Below are positions 1 through 30,308 of a stretch of 64,000 nucleotides of DNA, piece by piece. The notes below the pieces were generated by a model. The model saw only the letters and a program-made list of their open reading frames with translations. It ran no database searches and had not been told where the DNA came from. Position numbers and translations under genes: made by a program. Numbering within the stretch: the first letter of the stretch is position 1; the number at the start of each line of letters is the position of its first letter. Source of the stretch: Salvator merianae (Eukaryota; Chordata; Lepidosauria; Squamata; Teiidae); assembly GCA_003586115.2 (NCBI GenBank), contig QVOM02000070.1, positions 888,189 through 952,188 of the forward strand, written 5' to 3'.

Positions 1-126
1 CACCATCCTGTTTCATACAGTGGCCCACCAATCGCTTCTGGGCCTTCTCAAGCAGAATAAAAAGGCAAAACCTTCACCTGCTCTTGACTTCCTGAAAATG
101 GCCTTGAGAGGCATCCTGCCTGAAGC
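1..126 (-). repeat. CR1/L2-type LINE 3'-tail fragment, cut by the window edge
   Basis: This is the reverse complement of a tail repeated at 16755, 26180, 41370, 53670 and 62720. The shared text includes cagtggcccaccaatcgctt and aaaaccttcacctgctcttg. It interrupts the retroelement relic to its right. Confidence 0.7.
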
Positions 127-840
127 CACAGATATCTTCTGTCCCCGATACTGAATGCCTTAGCTGTCATTTGAACAGCACCCAGGGGGCTATCAGCCAT
201 AAAGGCCAAGGCTTTCACCACCTTCTTTAAGGTTGACCTGCTTTTTGAGGCAAGAGCGGCATTGGCCAGGAACTCTTGATCCCATAAGAGAGACCCCTGG
301 GAGACCAGTGAAATCATCAAGGTGACTGAAGATGCCTCAAAATTGTGCTTTAATGTGGGTTCCAGTTTCTTCTCTTAAGTCTCTTAACACTCCTGCTTCC
401 CATCTTCGGGGACCAGAGCCAGGGCCCCAACCAGGCCATCTCTTAATGGGCCCCACGAGACTTTCCTACCCTGAGGTATCAGAGACACAGACCTTCCATG
501 GAACACATGGCCAAGGTTTTGCTGAGAGGGAGCCTCCAGGCCATCATATATAACGCCACCCAGGAAATTGAGAAAGGGAGTGGGATGGAGAACCTGCACT
601 TAGAGGCCACCTTTTGTGACAGTCACTGAGACTGGATGCCCCTCAAAATCCAAGTTTAAGGCTGAAAGGACTTGTTGCAACAGAGGCTGGAAGTCATCAT
701 AATTAAAGAGCCTAATAAATGAAGGTATCAGTACAGCACCTCTGATCAACGAGTCAGAGCACTCCCAGTCTTCCTTATCTGAAAAATATAATGAAAGGAC
801 TGATGAGGCAGGACTTCTATCTAATTCAGTATCTCTCACT
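126..840 (-). mobile_element. Possible DIRS-like retroelement gag fragment, broken
   Basis: Minus-strand pieces in different frames resemble the gag-like ORF of DIRS-type elements. One piece (about 600-839) has the pattern RLFNYDDFQPLLQQVLSALN. Another (about 130-320) has LLW, then KKVVKALAFMADSPLG, then a RRYLWL block. Frames are broken by stops and shifts, so this is a relic. The call rests on pattern likeness and is tentative. Confidence 0.4.
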
Positions 841-1139
841 GGAGATGTCTAGTTGCAGGCAGCTCAGAGGCAGGATCAACAGCTCCAGTCACTGTAGCCT
901 CAGGGAAATGAGCAGGTAATGCAAGGTCTTTTGCTCTTATGCAGTAAGCAGAAGGTCAGCCCATGTCAAGGTTGGCATGAACCTCTACTACACCTTCTTA
1001 GATGTAGGCCTTTTCCACATGGGCCATTAGCCCAGCTCATGGGGAGGTGCAGGAACTTCCCTTCCACACACTAGTACAGAACAGCAAAAACTCTACTCCT
1101 CTGTAGTATGCTCCGTCTGCACTGAATGGAATGATAGAA

Positions 1140-1171
1140 CAGGATAGGGTGCCAAATGGCACCCTATCCTG
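1140..1171. repeat. Perfect 15-bp inverted repeat with a 2-base loop
   Basis: The arm CAGGATAGGGTGCCA is followed by two bases and its exact reverse complement. No gene is nearby (840-2140 holds nothing else I can identify). It could be a small foldback relic. Confidence 0.7.
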
Positions 1172-2149
1172 GTCCTGCAGTGGACCTCATCAAAGTAGTC
1201 CACAAGCAGACCACTTCAACTATCCTGGACTTTGAAGGGCATGTGGAAAGTATGCACCCATAGCCCAGGATACAATGGGTGTGTGTGTGTTTTGGCAGTG
1301 CACAAGGAAGTACTGCCAGAAGTCAGTGTATCACTGAAAAGGGCCCGTCCAGAAGCACTTTTGTTCCTGGTCTTTGAGGGTTGGGCCCAGCCTTCGAAGC
1401 CAGGTCTGGCACTTGAAAAAGGCTGCTAGGGCTGGGCCCAGAAGGTCTTCCAAAATGTGGACAACCCTTAACCCATGCTAGGCTTAGTCTGGCATAAGCC
1501 GGCAGGGCGCGGAACAGCACACATTGTGCTGAGATGGCCTTAGTCTTCTTTTCCATCTCTTGTGTCTGCCATCCCAAGAGCAGAAGAAAACAGCTGATCC
1601 TGGCACCGACAGAGGAACTAGCGCTAAGGGGCTCTCGGCCTGCTTTTCACACTGAAATGGACTCCTGATTCTGGCACTGCCTGGGGTTGACCCATGAAGG
1701 ACTGGAGTCCTTCAGCCCTTCTCCTGGGACACAGAATGCCTCCTACCAGTAGACTGCTTGGGGCTATGGCTGTTCTCTCCCTCTTAGAAAGCTTAGCATC
1801 ACTGCTACAAAGTTAACCACAGACTTCCTAGGCCAACGTTACTTGCAAGTGTAATTACATCTCCTCTGGCACAGGGGCAGCTTCCTGCTACCGCACACAG
1901 AAGGCTGCGTGTTGCCAAGTGCCTTTTCCACCTAGCCCAGGGCGGCACTGCATGCAGCCAAAGCAAACAACGAAGCCACGGTTCCCCATTCGGTCCCTGT
2001 GGAAAAGGAGTCCACTTCAATTCAGGTTTCTTGCTTGACTGGAAAATGGGAGCTAGCCAGAGGTGGACTGCAGTCAGCCAAGCTGGAGATGCGACTGCTC
2101 GCCTGCTCCACTGAAGAAGGGGGGGGCGCACCAACATCCTGGGTATTCA

Positions 2150-20767
<18,618 letters not shown>

Positions 20768-20940
20768 TTTCCGCGTTCAGGTTGCTGCTGCTGCTGCTGC
20801 TGCTCAATCCGGTCTCCCAAGCGAAGCTACCGGAACTTCCGGAACTTTACTCGAGGCTGCCGGCAGTTGTAGTTTTTGCGGAAGTTAAAGCGAAAAGCAG
20901 TTTGGGAGTTATAGTCCAACTGGGTCCATGGCTTTAGAAA
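20768..20940 (-). promoter_or_regulatory. PSMC4: PSMC4 promoter and 5' UTR
   Basis: The stretch upstream of the ATG is CpG-rich. It holds a run of seven GCT units at 20784-20804 (CAG on the sense strand, probably 5' UTR), a back-to-back pair of ETS-type sites CCGGAACTTCCGG at 20830-20842, and on the minus strand a motif close to the ZNF143 consensus at 20897-20915 (ACTATAACTCCCAAACTGC). No TATA box is seen, as usual for proteasome genes. The start site is not fixed. Confidence 0.6.
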
Positions 20941-21457
20941 GTCAATGGTAGCTCAGTCCAGCGTTTCGAAAATTATTCCGTGACAAGAGATGAGGGCTAT
21001 AGTTTAGGAACATTTCGCATTTTGTGACTTGATGCATCTTTCTTCCCAGACCAGACACTGATTATATTGACTGGGGCTGGCATCTTGGAGGTTCTTTGAT
21101 ACTGTCTGGAGACATTTCTTAATTTGTACTTTAAGTCCCAGAACTAACAGGTACTCTGGGAAAGTACCACAGGAGCTGTAGCCTCAAAGGAGCTTGGTGA
21201 TGTCTACCCATGCAGTCATTTTTTTGTAGTGTACTGCAAGCTGTAGCTTATTGGGAGGATATCTGTTTTTGGCAGCTCCCTGAAATAAGGCAATGTCAGA
21301 TCACTTGTTACTAAGAGAAGTGCATGGATGATGGAAATGACTGGTCACTTTGCTGGTGTGTTTTCTCATTCTGAAGGTGAATTGAAGACGGATTAAACTG
21401 TAGATGTGGTTGGGCCCTTGGTAGTCACTGGAAGTTGAGTTTGGCTTGAGAATCATT

Positions 21458-21637
21458 GGCCCTTTCTGCACTTGGCCTTATTCTAGATTATATCCTGGAA
21501 TAGGGACTTGCCATCTGCATGCTAGTATAAACTATGGCAGGGCCCACCTAGGGCCTGATGTAATCTGCATTAACCTGTGGATAGCAAGTCTCTATTCTTG
21601 GATGTAATCCAGAATAAAGTCAAGTGCAGAAAGGGCC
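21458..21637. mobile_element. MITE with GGCCCTTTCTGCACTTG termini between PSMC4 and the Myb-SCAN gene
   Basis: The element begins ggccctttctgcacttggcc and ends caagtgcagaaagggcc. A 3-base direct repeat ATT flanks it on both sides. It is the best preserved copy in the window. Nothing else is recognised in 20940-22500. Confidence 0.75.
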
Positions 21638-22544
21638 ATTATCTTTTCAAGCTTTCCTGGATAAGTAGGATGAAACTCCAATTAGCTGCCTCCCTTTCAC
21701 TTCATATAACTGTGTTTTAGTTTGCAACAACTCAAAATGTGGTTCAAGGAAATCAAGAGGAGGTTTTCAATGGAAGCTTTCCCCTGTCTCAAATGAACCA
21801 CGGCAGAAACTGTGTTATCTCAAGAGAAGGCCACCTTCCAGGTTGCTACAAACAGACCTCTGCACATGGTATAATGCAGACACCTGTGAATATCATCATT
21901 AACGGTCAGGGCTTCATCTTGAATATGCATTTATAATATAGTAGTAGGAAGTATTAAGAAAACAGGAAACAACAATAAAAGTACAATTCCTTCAAAGTCT
22001 AACTAGTCCTACTGCCTGGTTTTCGGTTTGACTTGGAAGTTTCGTTTTATGCTGTAGAACTGGGGAATCAGGTAACAATGTAAACTGATTCTCATCTCTT
22101 TGCTCCACCAGGTCCTGAGCTGGAAAAGCCAGCAGTGTTTGCTTTTGTCGGTGCATTCCTATTTATATGTCCATTCAGGGTTATCCAGCAGTGACCCACA
22201 CTGGCAAAATGAATGCAAGACAACCAAGGGGCTAACTGGAGCTTCAGTTTAGCTGTTTTCCAGCCACATTTTGATCCACTGTGGATCTAAGCACAGTTTC
22301 ACAACATAAAGTAGTACTGGAGCTATCCCTTCTGCTTGTTACAACTGTGAATGACCTTCTAGAGTGGATGAATCCCCAGCTATTGGGGCACACATGTTAA
22401 GTGCAATACGGTGCTATTATACGTTTGTCTTGCCTGCAGATTTCCCAGTAATGTGTGACTGGTCACTTTAGAAATAGGATATTGAACGAGATGAGTCTTT
22501 GGTCTCAGAGGACATTCCTAAATTCTTGGGAATTTAATGGTCAC

Positions 22545-22640
22545 TGTGGTTAAAGCTTAGGAATGGTTGAGTGAATCCGGCATTGGACTCGATGACACTG
22601 GAGGTCCCTTCCAACTCTTTCAGTTCTATAATTCTATGTC
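22545..22640 (+). repeat. CR1-type LINE 3' end
   Basis: The copy reads ggactcgatgacactggagg, tcccttccaactctttcag, and ends in the octamer-like tail ataattctatg, the classic CR1 terminus. A second copy lies at 42975-43065. Confidence 0.7.
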
Positions 22641-22666
22641 ATTGGACCTTAGGTATGCCTGATCAG

Positions 22667-22760
22667 ACCTGGATTTGAAAGAACCCTGTATTGAAGAACT
22701 GGCTCTGGGGCGGTCCTGGATTTGAAAGGGGTTCACCTGTATTGAAGAACTCTCTCTGGA
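22667..22760. repeat. Imperfect tandem duplication of about 48 bases
   Basis: The block cctggatttgaaag, then ctgtattgaagaactctg-like text, occurs twice in a row (starting near 22669 and 22718), upstream of the Myb-SCAN promoter. Confidence 0.6.
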
Positions 22761-23109
22761 CCGAAGCTGGATTAAAACTTAGGTGTGACTGGGCCCATAT
22801 GTATGTATTCGAAAGCCGCTTGAAATCGGAATTCGCCGCTCTACTGGCTATTCTACACTTTTTTTCTATCTCTCTAAACCGCTGAAAGAAAGGCAATGAA
22901 AGGAGAGGCCCGACCTCTTCACGCCTCTTTCCTTCGAATTGACAGGCAAGCCAAGCCAATGGCAACTTCCTTTCTCCCCCCCCCCACGGCTTCCTCTGAT
23001 TGACAAGAGGACTCAACCAACCCTCATAATTGGCTCAGTGACCAGTGCGGGGGAAGAGTCGAGCCCGATAACTTCCACCCCTAACCTGCTTGCTTCTTTT
23101 TTTCCCTTC

Positions 23110-23249
23110 CAATTTTGTGACTGACAACCGGAAGTGCCTATGATCCCGCCCCAGTCGAGAAACTCCGGTTTTCCTATTGGTTGAGGCGGGCTGGTTTCCA
23201 AGCCGGAGAGGAGGCTCCTCCCCGCCGTATGGTGTATCTTTAACAGCAG
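23110..23249 (+). promoter_or_regulatory. CpG promoter and non-coding exon 1 of the Myb-SCAN gene
   Basis: The ordered elements are an ETS site ACCGGAAGTG (23127-23136), a GC box CCCGCCCC (23145-23152), an inverted CCAAT box ATTGG (23176-23180) and GGCGGG (23185-23190). A donor CAG|GTAGGT follows at 23249/23250. The exon is non-coding except for a four-codon upstream frame starting at 23229. The link to the coding exon at 29.7 kb is inferred from strand, spacing and the donor. Confidence 0.6.
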
Positions 23250-23779
23250 GTAGGTTAGGAGGTGGGTTCTCCGAGGGGTCTTGTTGGGAGAAAGGGATGT
23301 TACTCCCCCTCCCTTTTGGAGATGGGAAAGGCGACCGATCGAGCGGGTAACTTTGTTTTACCTCAGGGGATGGAGGGGGGAGGTGTTTATGGGCCTCTGG
23401 GCTGTGGGGACGGAGGGGCCGCCTGGCCTTAGGAGGCTTCATCCAGCCTGCCTTGATGTTGGCCTGGTGGCGGCGGCAGCACCCGTTTGCCCTTCAGTCT
23501 TCCGTGTCCTCTCCGTGTCCCACATCCTAAGACCCAACTGGGGGCTTTTTGTTAGGCCACTGAGTGCTGAGTGTAATTGGGGGGGGGGTGTCGAAGAAAG
23601 GCTGTCCAATTTTTTGTTACCATTATTATTAAGCTCTGTATTATCGGTGCAATCTGGCAGCACTGTATAAGGTAATTAACGGCAGGAAAGCTTCAAGAGG
23701 TAAAAAAAGAAAAGAACAGATAGGGGCTGAATGTCCTGCACCCATTTGAAATGACCAGCCAATATTTTAGTAAATATAT

Positions 23780-24055
23780 TTGCCATCAGAGGTGCTTCCT
23801 GGGTTATTAAATATTAGCCAGATAAGGGATGGGTTTGAATCAATGCTAAAGAAAATCAACGCTGGCTGTGCACTGGAAGGGCAAATGCTGAAGATGAAGC
23901 TCAGATATTTTGGCCACACCATGAGAAGGCAGGACTTGTTGGGAAAGACCCTGATGCTGGGAAGGGTTGAAGGCAAAAGCAAAAGGCGACAGCAGAGGAT
24001 GAGATGGATAGATGGTGTCATGGAGACAACGAACTTGAGCTTGGGCAAATTCTGA
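23780..24055 (+). mobile_element. RTE/Bov-B-type LINE ORF2 C-terminal fragment
   Basis: An open stretch encodes KLRYFGHTMRRQDLLGKTLM and then KRRQQRMRWIDGV, the well-known end of the RTE/Bov-B reverse transcriptase polyprotein. It is truncated and sits in intron 1 of the Myb-SCAN gene. Confidence 0.8.
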
Positions 24056-24204
24056 GAGGGTTTTCAGGTAGAGGTTGCCCTAACTGGAAGGGGCCAAAGA
24101 TTGAGTCAGGGGCTTTGAGCTACATATGGCTGGAATTCTGCCAGTAGTATCCTTTCTTGAAAACAGGAATTGAATGAAAACCAATAGGGATATATAACAA
24201 ATAG

Positions 24205-24820
24205 GAATTTATTTATTTGCCTGTTTATTTCAGTTCATTCCTCATTCTTGATCTTAAGGCCTCAAGGTGGGTGATGCACAAAAATGAATAAAAGTAAATT
24301 TACACCATTAAGCATGTGGGTTAAAAATGATAAAAGTTGTTATCGAGAACCGTTCCGTACAAATGCTGAACATAAAAGGCAAGTTAATTGCAGCACAACA
24401 GAGAATGGAGGAGGCATGGTGTAAGAGTCAAAAATCACAGTAACAAGGTGTAGTATAATTACAGCAAGAGATAAGTAATTTTGAAAGGGCTTCTTTTGGG
24501 CTTGCAGAATAGTCCTGGATAGGTACGGGAACCTCATATGCCTCTTTGATTGAATATTCATCTGCTGAAATAAGAAAAGCAGGCTCTGCATAGCTGGGGA
24601 ACACAGGAATTTGGTAATTGCTTTTAATCAAATGACTGTTAATAGGGTGTATGTGGAGGATCAGAAGCTGACAATTTTAGCTTTGTTATTTGTCTAATAT
24701 ATATTTGTGTAGGAAAGTTTGTTTCTTTTATTAACTACATTTATATTCCACTTTTCTTCCAAGGAGCTCAAGACAGAGTTCTTTTTCACAACAATCCTGT
24801 GTGTTAGGCTACGACAGAAA
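24205..24820 (-). repeat. Two retroposon tail remnants in Myb-SCAN intron 1
   Basis: At 24205-24290 (ttatttgcctgtttatt, then aaggcctcaaggtgggtgat) and 24725-24820 (atttatattccacttttctt, then aaggagctcaagacag) the text matches the reverse complement of common squamate retroposon ends. The DNA between them shows nothing recognisable. Confidence 0.4.
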
Positions 24821-25879
24821 CCATTCTGGGTTAATCATTTCTTGTTGGTTTAAAGTAACCTATAAGGTGGCATCTTGCCCAGTACAGCCCATTGTGGTTC
24901 ATGGCCGAGTGAAGATTTCAGCCCTGACCTCCAAAGCTTCTAGTAAGGATGTGCAAAAAAAGAGAGCACAAAACCAGTTTAACCATAGAAATGAGTTGGA
25001 CATTCCATTTACTGCTGGTTACCCCTTCTGGAGCCTAGAAATTATGGCAGCCTACCAGGGTTTTTCCTGCCCCCCCGCCAGGTCTCCAGATGTCATCAGA
25101 CAGGCTGACACTGTGACGGGTGGCCTTTCTTGGCTGGGAGGGGCAACCAGGAGCAAGGTGAGCTCAGGTGAATGCTCACCTTCGTCCTAGGACTGAGTAT
25201 GCTAAATGTTCCACCTAGCAAACCTAATTCCATCTAGAGCAGCATTTGAGACTGCCTACCCCTAATGGCTTATCATAAGTGCAGTTAAGAGCTGTAACTT
25301 TGTGTCTGGATATGTTGGCACAAACTGTAGAATATAACTTTGATTTCATGATAATAAACATACAAGGTTTCCATTGCTTGCTTGAGGTTGAGAGCAAGAC
25401 ATTTGAGATGCACTTGGCCTTATTTCTGGGTAAATATACAAGTCCAGGATGACAGAACTGAACTGTTAAATGCAGTTTTCAGACTGCAAAAGATGCGATG
25501 CAATATGCTGCAGTATGTTTTGACTTTAAATTGATACTGGTAATGCATCTGTCTTTTAAGAAACTTGAGAGTAGCTTGTATAGGAAGGGGAAATACTGTT
25601 TGGTTATAGGTTTGTGGCTGTATGTGTGTAAAAAATTTCTACTCCTTAATGATAATCAAATTGCCTTGTTTTCAGGCAATATCAGACCTAAGTTGTTGTG
25701 AGATCAGTTTTGCTTGGTTTCAAGAACAGAGCTGTTTTATGGACTTGCAGATAATTTTCAGTGCCTCATAAAAATGTTTTCATTAGTTCTCAATTTAAGC
25801 AGCAATAAAATTTATTTAAGCCCCGCATGTTACAAAAATTGCATACAAGGAGCAGTGTAAACAATGGACATCATATTTC

Positions 25880-26460
25880 AGAAAGGATGTTGTGGAACTG
25901 GAAAAAGTACAGAAAAGGGCAACCAGAATGATCAAGGAGCTGGAACACCTTCCTTACGAAATCAGACTGCAACATTTAGGGCTCTTCAGCCTTGAAAGAC
26001 AGCATTTAAGAGGGGATCTGACTGAAGTTTATAAAATCATGCATGGTGTGGAAAAGGTGGATAAAAAAAAGTTATTTTCTCTATAGAACTGAAGGCACTA
26101 TGTGAAACTGATGTGCAGAAGAGTTAGGGCCAACAAGGGGAAGTCATCAATCTGTGGAATTTACAGTCAGAAGAGGTGGTAACAGCAGCCAGCCTGGATA
26201 GTTTTAAGAAAGGGTTAGATAAATTCGTGGAGGACAGGTGTTATCAATGGCTTCGAGAATGGATGCCTAGGTACTGCCTCCAGGTTGCAGAGACAGACAG
26301 GTTGCCTCTAAAGGCCATTTGCATGGAGTCGAGAGCAGGTGAAGGTTTTGCCTTCTGCTTGAGAATGCCCATAAGCAATTGGTGAGCTAGTGTGCAAGAT
26401 GGGATGCTGGACTAAGTGATCTATGACCTAATCCAGCAGGGCTCCTCTTATGATATACTG
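25880..26460 (+). mobile_element. CR1/L2-type LINE: RT C-terminus plus 3' UTR tail
   Basis: The frame encodes LEKVQKRATRMIKELEHLPY and then LGLFSLERQHLRGDLTEVYK, the conserved C-terminus of CR1/L2-clade ORF2. The 3' UTR follows (gtggaatttacagtcagaag, then agcaggtgaaggttttgcct, then atccagcagggctcctctta). This is the fullest copy here and shows that the short tail copies elsewhere come from the same LINE. Confidence 0.8.
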
Positions 26461-27274
26461 TAGTCCAAACTGTAGGTTAGTGGTATGAGTTCTTGGGCAG
26501 GACCACTCTTCTGATACACTTCTAATGAGGAAAAATTTCTTAATGCTTCTAAGTATGGTTAGTTTAAACTAGGAGATTCATGCTTTTAAATTTCTTTGTT
26601 GCTCCTGTTGAGTGAAAGAAGATACTTATTTGCTAAGTTCTACATTATGGTTTAGGGTTACCATTGAACTAAACCTCTGTGTAAATGTGGGATTGACTGC
26701 ATTTTTCTTATTTCTCTACTGACTTATTTTAAACACACAGATGCTCTTAACTCCCTCCCTTTTTTCCCTAACAGCTTGATTCATAAGATATACAAAACTT
26801 TCATTCAATTACAGAACTGGAGTTTAGGGACCTGGGATATTTTTTAATTTCCCTGCAAAACTTACATTTGTAACAGTATTGTTTCCAGTAATGTAATCTA
26901 TAAATGAAATATTGTAATAATCCAAGGAGTTCTACTTTTATTTTGCTTATGTTTCTGTTTGACCTTCATTTCTTTATCTCTGCCACCTTCGGCTGCCCTA
27001 AATTGGCACAATCCCCTGTTTCTCTCTGTGCCAGCATGTCTGTTCTTGTAAATTATGCTGCCATCTTCATATAACACTTTTTTGTGTAGTCTTTATTCTA
27101 CTGCTAACCAAGTTGCTCATAGTTGCGTGTAACTACCTCTGTATTTTTCATGGTCAAATTGTAAGTTTTTTTAGCAAGGATTTGTCTTGTTATGTAAATG
27201 CAATGCCAGATACATTATTGTGGCTGCATTAACTGATAATAATTATCAGTTTCATCGTAGATCAAGTTATTAGA

Positions 27275-27454
27275 GGCCCTTTCTGCACTTGGCTTTATTC
27301 TGGACTATATCTCAGAATAGGGATCTGCTATCCACACGCTAACACAGATTATAGCATGCCCCAGATGAGGCCTGCCATAGTTCATATTAGCACACAGATG
27401 GCAGATCCCTATTCCACGATATAATCTGGAATAAGGCCAAGTGCAGAAAGGGCC
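27275..27454. mobile_element. GGCCCTTTCTGCA-family MITE in Myb-SCAN intron 1
   Basis: The element starts ggccctttctgcacttggct and ends ggccaagtgcagaaagggcc, about 180 bases long, the same size as the 21458 copy. Most of 26460-29670 outside it holds no recognisable gene. Confidence 0.75.
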
Positions 27455-28951
27455 AAACACAGCTGGTTAGTCATAACCGTTAACAAATTTGTTTTAAAAT
27501 GAAGTATGCGATTCCTTCCTGTTGCAGATTTTGGTTAGTTCTGGTATATGAATAGAACCAAACATATACTTCTGGTTAAATGGTAGAGGAATGAAAGTAG
27601 GAAAGTAGGTGTATGTGGCATTAAGAAAGCATATAAACTTGTCTGCTCTGCTGTCCTGAATACCAAGTAATTCTGCATATATAAGTGCATGGTGACACAG
27701 AGTGCTTAGACAATGTTCTGTTGTCTTCTTCAACAAAATGTTTTTTACATTGTCTTCTGCATGGACAGCAGACAGAACTCGGTTCACTTCACTTCCTGGA
27801 GGGCAAAAGTAGTGAGCACTTTTCACTAGATATTGCAACCGCTGTAATGATGTTTAGAAAGAATCTTATGGCAATTGTTTCCTGCTGGGGCTGCCTACAT
27901 TGACTGTTTTTCTTTTCCCAGTTAAAAATACTCTTTTCTGCCCAAAGAACACAATCTACTAATAAATGAAAATATGTATAAAATGTTCTATCTCCAAACA
28001 ATAGTGCTGTACGTATGTATGTTACCATGGCTATTGAAGTTTGGATATTTTATACACTTGTTAATTTTAATATTTTTGCTTACTAGTAAACTCTGTTGTA
28101 ATATTTACAGATTCTTTTGATTTTTGCTTGTGGAGTTTTTTTTTAAGGATCTATATTAGGATTCTTGGTTTGGGGTTCTTTTCTACTGTTCATTTACTGT
28201 TGCCTTGCAAATGAATGTTGTAGTGTTGTTCAATGCAAATCAGAAAAAAAATCCAGCTGAAAAGAAAACTAACTTTGAATGCTTCTTTCTGGGAAATGCT
28301 AGCATTTCTCATAGTGGAGGTTGCCAGAGTTTCAGGTACTGTGTTGGCTTGGTAGCAAGCATTCTTCTAGGAGCTTGCTGTACCCTTTTCTTTGTTGTTT
28401 TCATGCACGTGGCAAGTTTCTAGATGTTCAGTCCAGCATTGTGATGACACAGCATGTTCTAGACATGCAATCTTTTGGCAAGATGCTGGTACTTTAAGGA
28501 TTGTGTGAGAAATCTCAAATTGTCTATAGCTGGAGCTTTGGGGGCAACACATTGGCAGTGGCCCAACATGGCATTCGGCCTGTCTGCTATCCCTGCTAGC
28601 AAGATGCCAGCGTTTTAAGCACATCTGGAGACTTTTGCAGGTTGTGATTAAATGTCCCTTGGAGGCTGAAGGGTTTTAAGATTTATGATACAATGAGCAG
28701 AGTAGGCCTGGAAAAACTGGGCCGAGTTCTCTCTCAGCTTTGAAACTCTCCAGATGATAGCAGGACACAGTTAGCAGAAGTTGTTTCCATATTTTGAAAG
28801 GCTGTTACAGAAGAGGCAGCACATGTCAGTAGTGTACAGCTGGACAACATATGTTCAGATCAGGTGGTCACAGTGTTTTCTACAGCAAAATGTATTTCTG
28901 TTTACACTTTATTAGTTATAAATCTATATTTCTGACCTCTTAGGATACCAC

Positions 28952-28991
28952 ATTTCTTCTTCCTCCTCCTCCTCCTCCTCCTCCTCCTCCA
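28952..28991. repeat. (TCC)n microsatellite
   Basis: A run of about twelve CCT/TCC units after two TTC units. It is pyrimidine-only on the plus strand. Confidence 0.85.
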
Positions 28992-29704
28992 TAATTTATT
29001 AAATGACCATCTTCTTTATGCCTGTGGAATAGTTTCTTTCAGCCTACTATACCTTACAGGACTGTTGTGTAAGGTTAAAACAGGAGAAAGTCTCATATAA
29101 ATTCCTATTCTGCTTGGAAGAATGGTGGGATGCAGTTAGCCATTGGTCTTGTCATTACATCACATTTTTAAGCACCTGCCCACCACATATTTTCCAGCAC
29201 TGATTAAAGGCTTCTGTATTTATCAGTGTTTTAATAAGATTAATAATACGCGATAATTTGTACTGTGATCGGCTCCCCACTTTCCTGAAAGCAGGTATCT
29301 GTGCAAAACCAATGACTGCCTTAACTGGATTAAATTCTGGTTTTTGTAAACTGAACTTCCTTCCCACAGGGAATGCGGTAGTCTAATGGCATTTTGTTGT
29401 GAAGCTGACCTGCCCTGGATTGAGTCCCCTTCGTTTGGTATGAGTGGGAAAATGTGGGCATTGTGGCTGCCCTAAGTTCAGATTCCTGGGTTCGGAGGCT
29501 GCCTGATCTACACACTCTGCCTGAATGACATATGGAGGTGGGTCAAGCGTCACCTACTAGGCATCCCTTGCATGGAGATTTGAAACCTTGAACCTCTTTA
29601 AATATAAAAATTTCCTTCGTTTGCCTCTGAGTCATTAGCGCTTGGACTCCTGTTGACCTGCCTTAACTGCCAGTACTGACCCACTTTGGTTTTCACTGAT
29701 TACA

Positions 29705-30308
29705 ATGAGGCGTGACAGACCACAAGAGCGGGCAGCAAGTTGGCCGGCAGAGCACATAAAAGTACTCCTTGCCCTGTGGACTGAAGCGGCGGTCACGCAT
29801 GATCTCAGCTCCCACGGGAGGAACCGTGCCGTGTATGATGGCATTTCCCAGCGCCTTGCGGAAATGGGCATTTACCGAACTGGGGATCAGTGCCGGGAGA
29901 AAATGAAAGGCCTGAAAGTAGCTTACCGCAAAGCTAAAGAAAATAACTCTGTGGGGCGACCACCTATCAAGTGTCCGTTCTATGATGAGATTGACCAGAT
30001 AATGACACAGTATATAAACTGCAGGCCAGGCTTTCCCTCTGAGGTTGGTGAGGGGTCCAGTGTCACTACAGACAGACAGGAGAGCCTCTCGGTTTCTGAG
30101 CCTTGGGGGACGCAATCCAGCATCTCTGAACGTTGGGGGTCCCAGACGTCAGGGCACTGGCTGTCACAGGCGGCTGCTTCTGAAAGCCAAGGGACTGATG
30201 AATTCAGTTACACTCAGGCAGAGTCTCAGGATGCCTTTGGTGAGATCCAGGTTATCCCGGTTCAGGTGAAGGAAGAGGAATCGGAAGATGAAATCTCACC
30301 TGAGCTGG
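29705..30308 (+). CDS. Myb-SCAN coding exon 1: Myb/SANT-like domain
   Basis: The exon encodes residues 1-201, with the Myb_DNA-bind_4-type helix-turn-helix of the sort found in Harbinger-derived host proteins. A possible acceptor (AACTGCCAG at 29665-29673) lies 31 bases before the ATG. The donor is CTGG|GTAAGC. Confidence 0.88.

Noticed and set aside
48..128. QEQVKVLPF segment first taken as part of the DIRS gag match
   Set aside because: These bases belong to the CR1/L2-type LINE tail found at many other sites, so the resemblance is chance.
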